Assembly (NCBI GenBank): GCA_021151835.1
Contig: JAGKWO010000008.1
Coordinates: 62,001 to 126,000 of the forward strand
Direction: 5' to 3'
DNA length: 64,000 nt
Source: Gammaproteobacteria bacterium
GTDB lineage: Bacteria > Pseudomonadota > Gammaproteobacteria > Pseudomonadales > Cellvibrionaceae
Position 1 is the stretch's first letter; the number at the start of each line of letters is the position of its first letter. The notes under the pieces were generated by a model. The model was not told where the DNA came from, searched no databases, and saw only the letters and a list, made by a program, of their open reading frames with translations. The position numbers and the translations under genes are program-made. Shown here piece by piece: positions 48,474 through 57,027 of this stretch.

Positions 48474-50441
48474 TTACAGCGGTAAATATTTGTTCAGGAA
48501 TTTATCGATAGCTTCAAATGTTTGTTTGCGATCCGGCAAATAATCCAGATGGTGCGTGCCATCTTCCAGTTCGATGTATTCATAGGTTTTACCGTCGTCT
48601 TTGAGGGCGCTAGCCATCACCCGGCTTTGCTCAACGGGCACGACTGAATCATCTTTACCATGGATTAACAACACCGGCGCTTTAATACGCTCAACCAGGC
48701 GCACGGGTGATGTTTCCTTGAGTTGCCCGCGATCCTCACCAAATTGTTTGCGCGCAGTATTTTTATTAGTGAAGTAACGGAAATTATTGCTCATCCTGAT
48801 CAGGTCAGACATACCCGCAAAGCTGACGGCGCATTGAAACAAATCCGGTGTTTTGGCCACGCCCATCAGTGCGGCGTAGCCGCCGTAACTTGCACCGACG
48901 ATACAGACGCGCTTGGGATCGGCAATTTTTTGCTCGACCAGGTACTTCACTGAATCTTCAAGGTCATCTTGCATTTCCAAACCGTAACCGCCTACCGCTT
49001 GCATCATAAAATCGTGGCCGTAACCCGATGAGCCGCGGAAGTTGGGTTGGAACACCACATAACCGCGGTTTGCCATAAAGGTGGAAAACATATCGAAGCT
49101 TTTACCATCTTCACTCATGGGGCCGCCGTGCGGAAGAATAATGGCCGCTGCGGGTTTGTTGGCAAAGTTTTTCGGCAGCGATAAAAATCCTTCCAGCTCC
49201 AAACCGTCGCGCGCTTTGAAGTGACGCGATTCTTTTTCGATAAGCACATCTTCCGTTAATTGCGGATACGCGCTGGCGAGATAAGTCAGGGTTTTCGCAT
49301 CGCGGTCACCAAAAAAATAGGTGCCGGGATTAGTGCTATTGGTGGTGTATAAAATGTATTTGCGTGCATCGGCACTCATGCTGGCGATGTAATTGGTTGT
49401 GTCTGGCATGGCTTTATCCAATCCGGCCTGGAATGCCTTGAATTCCTTGTTCCAGAAAATACTTTTGGAACTGCCATCGTTGTAATAAATCCCGACCACC
49501 TCTTTATGGGCGGTGGAGTAAATCAAACTGCCACTGACATCGTAATCGGGGTCGGCCAGGACTAATTCTCTGGGGTAGCCGGGTTTGGAAAGGTCCGCCT
49601 TGAATAAGGCCTGGCGGCCTTCATGGTCGGCAAAAATAAATAATTCATTCGGATTGTGGCCAAATCCGGCGATGCTGATATCCGGCTCGTCGAATACGAC
49701 GTATTCCCAGGCTACCACCCATTCGTTGCTATTCGGATCGAGCACTTTATAAGTCACTTTGCGTTTTTTATCGTCATAGTGCTCGCCCACACGCACGTTA
49801 CCTGCGCGATCGGCATACCATGAACGTACGGTGCCCGAGTGTTTTTTCACGCGCGTTAATTTGCCGGTATTCACGTTGGCCTGGTAAACGGTTTGATGCA
49901 AGGGCATTTCGCGGTCAACACTGATAAGCACGTGATCAGGGTCATCCGGCGTCATGCTGATAATGTTGTCCTGGTATTGGCTCACCCAGCCATCGGCGTC
50001 GCTATCCGGCTTTACCAGGGTGATCATCTTGGATTCCCGTTTGGCATCGGCTGCCAGCAAACGTGTCTGCATATATTTCACACCGTTGGGCATGCGGCTA
50101 TCAAAACGCAAACTCATTAACAAGCGCTCATTATTGGCCCATGTCACCCAATTGAATTTGAATTGTTTGTTATCGGTTTTGACGGGATAAAAGGTTTTAT
50201 TGGTGGCGAGTTCAATCACCATGACGACGGTATTGCCCTCGACATTTTTTAACGCCAGCAAATGGGTGCCATCGGGTGATAGCTCAATGTCTTCGATCAA
50301 CGCATCGTTATAAAAAACATTGAGCGGCAAGGGGGTATGTTTGGCGGGAGTGTCAGCGGCCATCGCTGTTGCGCTGAGGGTGAATGCCAGGCCATATCCC
50401 AACAAGGCGCGCAGGCGCGGGATAGATAATTTGAATTGCAT
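48474..50441 (-). CDS. Exported S9-family peptidase (acylaminoacyl-/dipeptidyl-peptidase type)
   Basis: 655 residues from the ATG at 50441 (AAGGA upstream; the ORF's earlier start lacks a leader). Signal peptide to about residue 28 (ATAMA). A beta-propeller of WD-like repeats fills about 40-380 (GTHLLALKNVEGNTVVMVIE, etc.). The alpha/beta-hydrolase domain has IILPHGGP, the nucleophile in VGASYGGYAA, LIHGKDDSVVP (Asp) and DGTHHLDY (His). It cuts short peptides in the periplasm. Single gene, ending at a strong terminator. Confidence 0.93.
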   Translation of the reverse strand: MQFKLSIPRLRALLGYGLAFTLSATAMAADTPAKHTPLPLNVFYNDALIEDIELSPDGTHLLALKNVEGNTVVMVIELATNKTFYPVKTDNKQFKFNWVTWANNERLLMSLRFDSRMPNGVKYMQTRLLAADAKRESKMITLVKPDSDADGWVSQYQDNIISMTPDDPDHVLISVDREMPLHQTVYQANVNTGKLTRVKKHSGTVRSWYADRAGNVRVGEHYDDKKRKVTYKVLDPNSNEWVVAWEYVVFDEPDISIAGFGHNPNELFIFADHEGRQALFKADLSKPGYPRELVLADPDYDVSGSLIYSTAHKEVVGIYYNDGSSKSIFWNKEFKAFQAGLDKAMPDTTNYIASMSADARKYILYTTNSTNPGTYFFGDRDAKTLTYLASAYPQLTEDVLIEKESRHFKARDGLELEGFLSLPKNFANKPAAAIILPHGGPMSEDGKSFDMFSTFMANRGYVVFQPNFRGSSGYGHDFMMQAVGGYGLEMQDDLEDSVKYLVEQKIADPKRVCIVGASYGGYAALMGVAKTPDLFQCAVSFAGMSDLIRMSNNFRYFTNKNTARKQFGEDRGQLKETSPVRLVERIKAPVLLIHGKDDSVVPVEQSRVMASALKDDGKTYEYIELEDGTHHLDYLPDRKQTFEAIDKFLNKYLPL

Positions 50442-50705
50442 AAGAGTGTCCTTGGAGTTATTAGTGCCATGCAGTTCGCTCCTTGAATGTCTGGCTCCCC
50501 GGGGCATCCGCCCAATTGGCTTCCTCTTCTCAAGCAATGCAAACCTGCAAGGTACGCAGTATCTACATGCATGTTTTAGGCGTCAATCATCCCCCTGAAA
50601 TTAAGTTTCATTTAATCCAGCGGCCTTATTCTGCACCGGTCGACATTCATCCATCCCCGATGGATTACTGCCTTACCCGATCAAATCCGAATGAGGAACT
50701 CAACC

Positions 50706-51014
50706 ATGAAACTGACTACATCGATTATCACCAGCTTGACCCTGACCAGCCTTGCCATTGCCGCCCATGCCCGTGACCTGGGGCCGGATGAGGCGCTGAA
50801 ACTGCGCGATTCTGGTAGCATCCAGGCCTTTGAAAAGCTCAATGAAATTGCACTGGCCAAGCACCCTGGCGGTGTTATCCGCGAAACTGAACTGGAAAAT
50901 GAGTGGGGTCGCTACCTGTATCAACTGGAAGTGGTTGATGCCCAGGGCGTAGAGTGGGACCTTGAACTTGATGCCGCGACTGGCGAAGTATTGAAAGACC
51001 ACCAGGATGATTAA
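50706..51014 (+). CDS. Exported PepSY-domain protein 1
   Basis: 102 residues from the ATG at 50706 (GAGGAA 8 bases upstream). Signal peptide to about residue 22 (IAAHA). One PepSY domain follows: LRDSGSIQAFEKLNEIALAKHPG, then YLYQLEVVDAQGVEWDLELDAATGEVLK. PepSY proteins are small periplasmic modulators, often of proteases or sensors. First gene of a four-gene operon with a second PepSY gene and a two-component system, so it may feed the kinase. Confidence 0.88.
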   Translation: MKLTTSIITSLTLTSLAIAAHARDLGPDEALKLRDSGSIQAFEKLNEIALAKHPGGVIRETELENEWGRYLYQLEVVDAQGVEWDLELDAATGEVLKDHQDD

Positions 51015-51059
51015 TATCCCAGCCGGCAACCCTCAACCTTCCTGAATTAAGGAGCAACG

Positions 51060-51359
51060 ATGAAATCGCTAACGCGCGTGCTGTTATTCCTGGTGTTTGC
51101 CGGCAGTGTGAACGCGCGCGATCTAGCGCAAGATGAAGCCCTGCGCCTGCGTGCGCAGGGCCGTATTATTCCGCTGGAGCAATTGTTAGCGCTGGTGGAA
51201 ACCCGCCACCCCAACGCCAGTTTGCTCGAAGTTGAACTGGAAGAGGATGATGATATCTATATTTACGAAGTGGAATTGGCCACGCGCGATGGTGTGGTGC
51301 GTGAACTGGAAATTGATGCCAGTACCGGAAAAATTCTAAAAGACGACGAGGAAGATTGA
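51060..51359 (+). CDS. Exported PepSY-domain protein 2
   Basis: 99 residues. Signal peptide to about residue 19 (GSVNA) and one PepSY domain (LRAQGRIIPLEQLLALVETRH, then DIYIYEVELATRDGVVRELEIDASTGKILK). It is collinear with the first PepSY protein 45 bases upstream, a tandem duplicate. AAGGAGC precedes its ATG. Its stop overlaps the response regulator's start by one base (TGATG). Confidence 0.88.
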   Translation: MKSLTRVLLFLVFAGSVNARDLAQDEALRLRAQGRIIPLEQLLALVETRHPNASLLEVELEEDDDIYIYEVELATRDGVVRELEIDASTGKILKDDEED

Positions 51360-52027
51360 TGCGTATCCTGATCGTCGAAGACAATGTGGCATTGGCCGAT
51401 GAATTGACGGCGGATTTAAAACGCGCCGGCTATGCCGTGGATTGGTTGGCGGATGGCCGCGATGCGTTAATCCAGGGCGCCGTTGAGCCGTACGATTTAA
51501 TCCTGCTGGATTTGGGTTTGCCGGGGAAATCGGGCTTGGATATTTTGCGTGAATGGCGCGCAACCACTATGCAGCGCCCGGTATTAATTTTAACGGCGCG
51601 CGATCATTGGGCCGAACGTATCGAGGGTTTGAAAGCCGGTGCTGATGATTACCTCACCAAGCCTTTTCATCCGGAAGAATTGCAGCTGCGGATACAAGCG
51701 TTATTGCGGCGCACGCACGGGCAAGTCAATCAACCGCAATTGCACGCTGGCGGTGTGCAACTGGATGAAGCGCGCCAGTGCGCATTAAAAAGCAATGAAG
51801 TGATTGAACTGACAGCCGCGGAATTCAGTTTACTGCGGTACCTGATGTTGCATGAAGGCCAGGTTATTTCCAAAAGCCAATTGCATGATCACCTGTATGA
51901 TGGTGAAACGGAACGGGATTCCAATGTGATTGAAGTGCACGTAAACCATTTACGGCGCAAATTAGGTAAGGACATTATTGAAACCAAACGCGGGCAAGGA
52001 TATCGCCTGCAAAAAAATTCTGTATAA
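51359..52027 (+). CDS. OmpR/PhoB-type response regulator
   Basis: 222 residues from the ATG at 51359. The receiver domain has the acidic pair EDN (7-9), phospho-acceptor Asp51 in LLLDLGLPG, and Lys in LTKPF. The C-terminal winged helix (about 125-220) ends VIEVHVNHLRRKLGKDIIETKRGQGYRL. It resembles the QseB/PmrA/PhoP subgroup. It is cotranscribed with two PepSY genes and the kinase that follows. Confidence 0.95.
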   Translation: MRILIVEDNVALADELTADLKRAGYAVDWLADGRDALIQGAVEPYDLILLDLGLPGKSGLDILREWRATTMQRPVLILTARDHWAERIEGLKAGADDYLTKPFHPEELQLRIQALLRRTHGQVNQPQLHAGGVQLDEARQCALKSNEVIELTAAEFSLLRYLMLHEGQVISKSQLHDHLYDGETERDSNVIEVHVNHLRRKLGKDIIETKRGQGYRLQKNSV

Positions 52028-52037
52028 GGAATATCAT

Positions 52038-53378
52038 TTGTTTAAACGTGCAATCAATTCAATCCAGCAGCGATTGAGCCTGGGGTTAATCAGTGTATTG
52101 ATTATTGCCGGGCTAATACTCGCGCAATCGAGCCTTTGGTTATTTGATCAGGGCCTGCGCCGCTATTTACAAACCCATCTCCATAATGAAGCGCAAACAT
52201 TGCTCGCGGCAATTGTGCGCGGCACCAATGGCATTGAGCTGGACCAACAACGTATTTCCGCCGGTTACCAGCGCCCTTTCTCGGGCGAATATTTTATGGT
52301 GGTGTTACCGGACCAACAATGGCGCTCGCGCTCCTCGTGGGATTATGGACTCGCACTGCCTGCGGAGGCCGGATTGCACAACAATCTTGCGGATGGCCCG
52401 CAAGCACAGGAGTTATTAATTTATCGTGCTGATTTTCGCCGCTATGGAAAATCCATCCGGATTGTCGTCGCGCAAGATTACACACCCATGTTAAAAAGTT
52501 TCCGCACCATGCAATGGATCGCCGCAGGGATTGGTTGTGGTGCATTAATCCTATTGGTGTTAATCCAGCGTTTGCTGGTGCACCGCGCCTTGCAGCCGCT
52601 TGAACAGGTGCGAGCGCAAATCGTGCAGTTGCAACAAGGGCAGCGCACAGAACTGGATCAACAAGTGCCGGATGAACTGGCGCCGCTGGTACAGCAACTC
52701 AATCACTTATTGCAACACACCGAAGATACACTCGGGCGTTCGCGCAATGCGCTGGGGAATCTGGGGCATGCATTAAAAACCCCCCTGGCGATTTTGTTCA
52801 GCCTCGCCAATCGCCACGAATTAAATGACCATCCGGAATTGCGCGATAGTTTTCGCCAGCAATTACAAAGCATGCAGGAACGCATCAGCCGTGAATTGGG
52901 CCGCGCCCGCCTCGCGGGAGAAGCATTGCCCGGCGCTTATTTTGATTGCGCAAAGGAATTGCCGGATTTATGCAGCACCTTGCAACAAATCCATCGCCGC
53001 GCTTCACCCCTGGAATGGCAAGCCGCACCGGGTTTGCGCTTGCCCTGGGATCGCGAAGATATTCTCGAGTTGCTGGGAAATTTATTGGACAACGCTTGTA
53101 AGTGGGCACAACAACAAGTGCACATCACTATCGCGCTTGAGCAAAATGTTTATCGCATTGTGATCGATGACGATGGCCCCGGGATAGCACCGGAATTGCG
53201 CGAACAGGTATTAAATCGCGGCACCAGGATTGATGAGCAAGTTGAGGGGCATGGCCTGGGCCTGGGAATAGTGCGCGATATTGTCGAGCACTGCCATGGT
53301 GATATTACCCTGGAGACCAGCCCGCCAGGCGGTTTGCGGGTCGTTATCGAATTACCCTTCAAACGCGCCGAAAAATAA
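52038..53378 (+). CDS. Sensor histidine kinase
   Basis: 446 residues from a TTG at 52038 with AAGGA 8 bases upstream, 11 bases after the response regulator stop. Two membrane spans (about 14-36 and 160-180) flank a periplasmic sensor of about 125 residues. HAMP-like linker, then the H-box LGHALKTPLAIL (His244), of the PhoQ-like H-x-L-K-T-P-L form. ATP-binding boxes: LLGNLLDNACKWA (N), DDGPGI (G1) and GHGLGLGIV (G2). The signal is unknown; the PepSY proteins upstream are candidate partners for its periplasmic domain. Confidence 0.93.
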   Translation: MFKRAINSIQQRLSLGLISVLIIAGLILAQSSLWLFDQGLRRYLQTHLHNEAQTLLAAIVRGTNGIELDQQRISAGYQRPFSGEYFMVVLPDQQWRSRSSWDYGLALPAEAGLHNNLADGPQAQELLIYRADFRRYGKSIRIVVAQDYTPMLKSFRTMQWIAAGIGCGALILLVLIQRLLVHRALQPLEQVRAQIVQLQQGQRTELDQQVPDELAPLVQQLNHLLQHTEDTLGRSRNALGNLGHALKTPLAILFSLANRHELNDHPELRDSFRQQLQSMQERISRELGRARLAGEALPGAYFDCAKELPDLCSTLQQIHRRASPLEWQAAPGLRLPWDREDILELLGNLLDNACKWAQQQVHITIALEQNVYRIVIDDDGPGIAPELREQVLNRGTRIDEQVEGHGLGLGIVRDIVEHCHGDITLETSPPGGLRVVIELPFKRAEK

Positions 53379-53412
53379 TCCTCCCCAAGGCGTTAACCCT
53401 ATAAAAGACTCC

Positions 53413-54273
53413 TTAAAATTCGCCATCGCGCGCCTTGCGCTCGCGCTCTTTGCGATCTTCCTCTTCCAGTTTTGCAGCCTCGATAATCCGCATCATGGTA
53501 GCTATATCCGCTTCCACATTGCTGTGTGCAAACTGGCCGGTGAGTTTTACTTCGGGATGCAAATTGCCGTGCTCAAATAAATCCCAGATTTCCTCGCCGT
53601 AATGGGTGACTAATAAATCCGGCGCGTATTGGCCGAAATACTGGGTCATATTATTTACATCGCGCAGCAACATCATTTTGGCGTTGTTATTGCCCGCCGC
53701 ATTAACGGCTTGTGGCAAATCGATAACAACCGGGCCCGAATGATCGATCAATACATTAAACTCCGACAAATCGCCGTGGACCAAACCGGCACAGAGCATG
53801 CGCACAATTTCCTGCATCATGCGTGCGTGGTAAGCGCGCGCCGTTTCGACATCGAACGCAACATCATCCAGGCGTGGCGCCGGGTCGCCATCTTCATCAA
53901 CGACCAGTTCCATCACCAGCACACCGTCGAGAAACCAATAGGGTGTGGGCACGCGCACACCTGCTTGTGCAAGGCGATACAACGCTTCAACTTCGGCATT
54001 CAACCAGGCGTCTTCCGCTTCTTTCTGGCCGTATTTGGTACCTTTGGCCATGGCGCGTGCGCGGCGCGTATTGCGTACGCTGCGCCCTTCCTGATATTGC
54101 ACCGCTTGTTTAAAGCTGCGTTTGTTCGCTTCCTTGTAAACTTTCGCGCAACGCACTTCGTTATTGGCGCTGACAACGAAGACTTGTGCTTCCTTGCCGC
54201 TCATTAATTGATAGTAAACCTCATCAATCAAGCCATCATCGACCAGGGGTTGTAAACGTTTGGGTATTTTCAT
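53413..54273 (-). CDS. RIO-type (RIO1-like) serine protein kinase
   Basis: 286 residues. Atypical kinase domain: MSGKEAQVFVVSANNEVRCAKVYKE (ATP site and Lys), a middle ending MLCAGLVHGDLSEFNVLIDHSG (catalytic Asp and Asn), and VVIDLPQAVN (metal Asp). The end is charged (EEEDRKERERKARDGEF). RIO1 acts in small-subunit maturation in archaea and eukaryotes; the bacterial role is unclear. It is convergent with the histidine kinase gene, and its start is 142 bases from the divergent ABC exporter. Confidence 0.92.
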   Translation of the reverse strand: MKIPKRLQPLVDDGLIDEVYYQLMSGKEAQVFVVSANNEVRCAKVYKEANKRSFKQAVQYQEGRSVRNTRRARAMAKGTKYGQKEAEDAWLNAEVEALYRLAQAGVRVPTPYWFLDGVLVMELVVDEDGDPAPRLDDVAFDVETARAYHARMMQEIVRMLCAGLVHGDLSEFNVLIDHSGPVVIDLPQAVNAAGNNNAKMMLLRDVNNMTQYFGQYAPDLLVTHYGEEIWDLFEHGNLHPEVKLTGQFAHSNVEADIATMMRIIEAAKLEEEDRKERERKARDGEF

Positions 54274-54415
54274 GAAAAAAAAGAGTGGCGGACACTAGTG
54301 GTTAGGGACATATGGTCAAGATGCTTATGGTAGCACTTGAAACTAACTTATGTCGGTACCATAAGGGGGATTCTGCTAGCATGAATTTTCTTCCATCGAT
54401 TTACAGGCTGTCGTT

Positions 54416-56227
54416 ATGCGTGGTATGCACACTTCCGGTTTATCCGTCCACCCCAATAATGAAGCGCGGGAAGAAAGCCCTAAAGTCAATCTGCGCCAGA
54501 GTATGAATTACCTGCTGCCATATTTATGGGATTTCAAAGGGCGGGTGGTGTTGGCGATACTGGCGTTGCTTGCGGCCAAAGGTGCAACGCTGGTTATGCC
54601 CTGGGCACTCAAGCATATCATTGATGGCGTAGACCGCAGTATTTCGCCGGAATTAGCCTTGCCCGCCTTTTTTATTTTGTTTTACGGTGCCTTGCGTTTT
54701 GGCAGCGTATTTTTTGGTGAAATCCGCGATGCGTTATTTAGCCGCGTCACTGAACACGCGATGCGCAAAATCGGTTTGCGGGTATTCAAGCATTTGCATT
54801 CGCTGGAACTGGCCTTTCATCTGGATCGCGCCACCGGCGGCATCAGCCGTGACATTGAGCGCGGTACCAACGGCATCAGTTTTTTGATGCGCTTTTTAAT
54901 GTTTAATATTGTTCCAACCTTGTTTGAAATATTGATGGTGGCGATTATTTTCGCCGCGGCATTTTCAATCTGGTATGCGGTCATTACCCTGGTTGCGGTA
55001 GTGATTTACGTGGTATTTACCATTTATACGACGGAATGGCGTAACAAATTTGTACGCGAAGCCAATCAGGCGGATTCATCAACCAGCACCCGCGCAATCG
55101 ATTCCCTGCTGAATTACGAAACGGTTAAATATTTCAATAACGAACATTACGAAGCCGAGACCTACGATAAATTTCTGGAAAAATGGGAATCGGCAAAATT
55201 AAAAAACCGGATGTCTTTACTAGCGCTTAACTCCGGGCAAGCATTGATTATTGCACTGGCGATGACAGCGATGATGTGGATGGCGGCGCAAAGCGTGCTC
55301 GATAAAACCATGACGCTCGGCGATCTGGCAATGATTAATGCCTACATGATCCAGTTATTCATCCCGCTCAATTTTCTCGGATTCGTATATCGCGAAATCC
55401 GCCGCTCATTAACGGACCTGGAAAATATGCTGGCATTATTAAAACGCAACTCAACCATTACCGACGCCGAAGGTGCACTGCCGCTGCACATCAACCGCGG
55501 CGAAATTCAATGGCAACAAGTCGATTTTGGTTATCACCGGGAACGACCGATTTTGCAACAACTGGATTTGCATATTCCGGCAGGCAGCAAGGTAGCTATT
55601 GTCGGTGCCTCCGGCGCCGGTAAAAGTACGCTTTCGCGTTTGCTTTATCGTTTTTACGATATCACCGGTGGAAAAATCCTGATCGATGGCCAGGATATTC
55701 GCACGGTCACGCTCGATTCATTGCGTCGCGCTATCGCGATTGTCCCGCAGGATACCGTGCTGTTTAACACCAGCATTCGCGAAAATATTGCGTATGGCAA
55801 CCCGGGCGCGAGCGATGAGCAAATTGACCGCGCGATAAAAATGGCCCATCTCGAAACGTTTATTAACAGCCTGCCCGAAGGAGATAAAACCCTGGTGGGC
55901 GAACGCGGGTTAAAAGTATCGGGTGGCGAAAAGCAACGCATCGCCATTGCGCGCGTTTTATTAAAAGGGGCGTCGATTTTAATTTTTGATGAAGCAACCA
56001 GTGCGCTGGATTCCAATTCGGAAGCGGCAATCCTTGAAGCCATGCGCGAAGTTGCCAGTGGCCATACCACACTGGTCATTGCGCACCGTTTATCAACGGT
56101 AGTGGATGCAGATCGCATTATTGTGCTGGATGCAGGCAAGGTGGTGGAACAGGGTACGCACACTGAATTATTAGCGCAGCAGGGAAAATATGCGCAGATG
56201 TGGGCAATGCAATTGCAAGAAGATTAA
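54416..56227 (+). CDS. ABC exporter of the ATM1/heavy-metal-tolerance type
   Basis: 603 residues: six-span membrane domain (about 35-330) fused to an ATPase. The family stretches are those of Atm1/ABCB7: LDRATGGISRDIERGTNGISF, LLNYETVKYFNNEHYEA and FIPLNFLGFVYREIRRSLTDLENM. ATPase: Walker A VGASGAGKST, Q-loop VPQDTVLFN, signature SGGEKQR, Walker B ILIFDEATSALD and H-loop AHRLSTV. Bacterial members export glutathione-bound metals or sulfur compounds. Single gene; a shared terminator lies just past the stop. It is divergent from the RIO kinase. Confidence 0.93.
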   Translation: MRGMHTSGLSVHPNNEAREESPKVNLRQSMNYLLPYLWDFKGRVVLAILALLAAKGATLVMPWALKHIIDGVDRSISPELALPAFFILFYGALRFGSVFFGEIRDALFSRVTEHAMRKIGLRVFKHLHSLELAFHLDRATGGISRDIERGTNGISFLMRFLMFNIVPTLFEILMVAIIFAAAFSIWYAVITLVAVVIYVVFTIYTTEWRNKFVREANQADSSTSTRAIDSLLNYETVKYFNNEHYEAETYDKFLEKWESAKLKNRMSLLALNSGQALIIALAMTAMMWMAAQSVLDKTMTLGDLAMINAYMIQLFIPLNFLGFVYREIRRSLTDLENMLALLKRNSTITDAEGALPLHINRGEIQWQQVDFGYHRERPILQQLDLHIPAGSKVAIVGASGAGKSTLSRLLYRFYDITGGKILIDGQDIRTVTLDSLRRAIAIVPQDTVLFNTSIRENIAYGNPGASDEQIDRAIKMAHLETFINSLPEGDKTLVGERGLKVSGGEKQRIAIARVLLKGASILIFDEATSALDSNSEAAILEAMREVASGHTTLVIAHRLSTVVDADRIIVLDAGKVVEQGTHTELLAQQGKYAQMWAMQLQED

Positions 56228-56246
56228 TTTACCGCCGGCAACTATG

Positions 56247-56280
56247 TAAAAAATAACCGGGCGAGAAAATCGCCCGGTAT
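56247..56280. terminator. Terminator between ABC exporter and lipoprotein genes
   Basis: ACCGGGCGA (56256-56264) and TCGCCCGGT (56270-56278) around GAAAA. On the minus strand TTATTTTTTA follows, so it is a strong terminator for the lipoprotein gene. On the plus strand it works mainly by the stem. Confidence 0.8.
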
Positions 56281-56291
56281 AAAGCCATCGC

Positions 56292-56624
56292 TTACTGAGC
56301 GGCTTCCTGTACTTTATCTTCGGCTTTATCAGCAGCATTTTCGATGGTATCAGCCGCTTTTGCAGCGCCATCGCTAATCGCTTCACCGGTTGCTTCAACC
56401 GTTTCAGCGGCATCGGCTTTCACTTCTGCGGCGGTATCACTGACATCATCAGCAGCTTGTTGCAAGGTGTCACTGGCTTGTTCCAGTTTCTCTGCTGCTG
56501 CTTCTTTCGCTTCGGTGGTCGCTTCTTTTGCTGCTTCGGTTGCGGTTTGTGGTTCTTCTTTTGCACAAGCGGTCAATAAACCTGCGGCAACCAGCAAAAT
56601 GGCTAATGTGTGGATGATTTTCAT
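56292..56624 (-). CDS. Small alanine-rich lipoprotein
   Basis: 110 residues from the ATG at 56624 (AAGGA upstream). Lipobox LLTA-C (Cys20). The mature part is an amphipathic repeat of Ala, Glu, Lys, Thr and Asp in 11-residue style (EAAKEATTEAKEAAAEKLEQ, then TAAEVKADAAETVEATGEA), like LEA or apolipoprotein helices. It may coat or protect the envelope under stress. No neighbours in the transcript. Confidence 0.75.
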   Translation of the reverse strand: MKIIHTLAILLVAAGLLTACAKEEPQTATEAAKEATTEAKEAAAEKLEQASDTLQQAADDVSDTAAEVKADAAETVEATGEAISDGAAKAADTIENAADKAEDKVQEAAQ

Positions 56625-57027
56625 TGTGTGATCCTTATGCTTGGTGTGTGAATGGACTTTTGGATAGCACGGAAATTCAAGTGTTATCCAAATGGCAACC
56701 GGCAAAGCCAGCGCCGATGGGAGTCTATACCGATCAGCACCATGATTAAAGGATAAAACTTCTCAAACAGGAACCAAAAAAGGGCATAGCTAACTTTTGC
56801 TGCACCCTTTTGCCCGGTTGTTCGCTTAAAAAAACAGCGTTCACTTGCGCTTCCCTTTCGATTGGCGCGCCAATTTGCATCACTAATAGTCATTAAGATC
56901 CAATAATGGACTTGGCATAAGTTTCGCTAAAACCTGCCCACTACAAGTGAATATTAAAAATTCACGGAGTCGTTCAGGGCAAATAATGGATCGCCCGGCC
57001 GCAGCAGCTCTGCGGTAATAATTACTC

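Noticed and set aside
56684..56893. 69-codon minus-strand frame with a hydrophobic segment before the CheA-like gene
   Set aside because: No ribosome site and a composition that changes along its length; the hydrophobic run is too little evidence for a gene.
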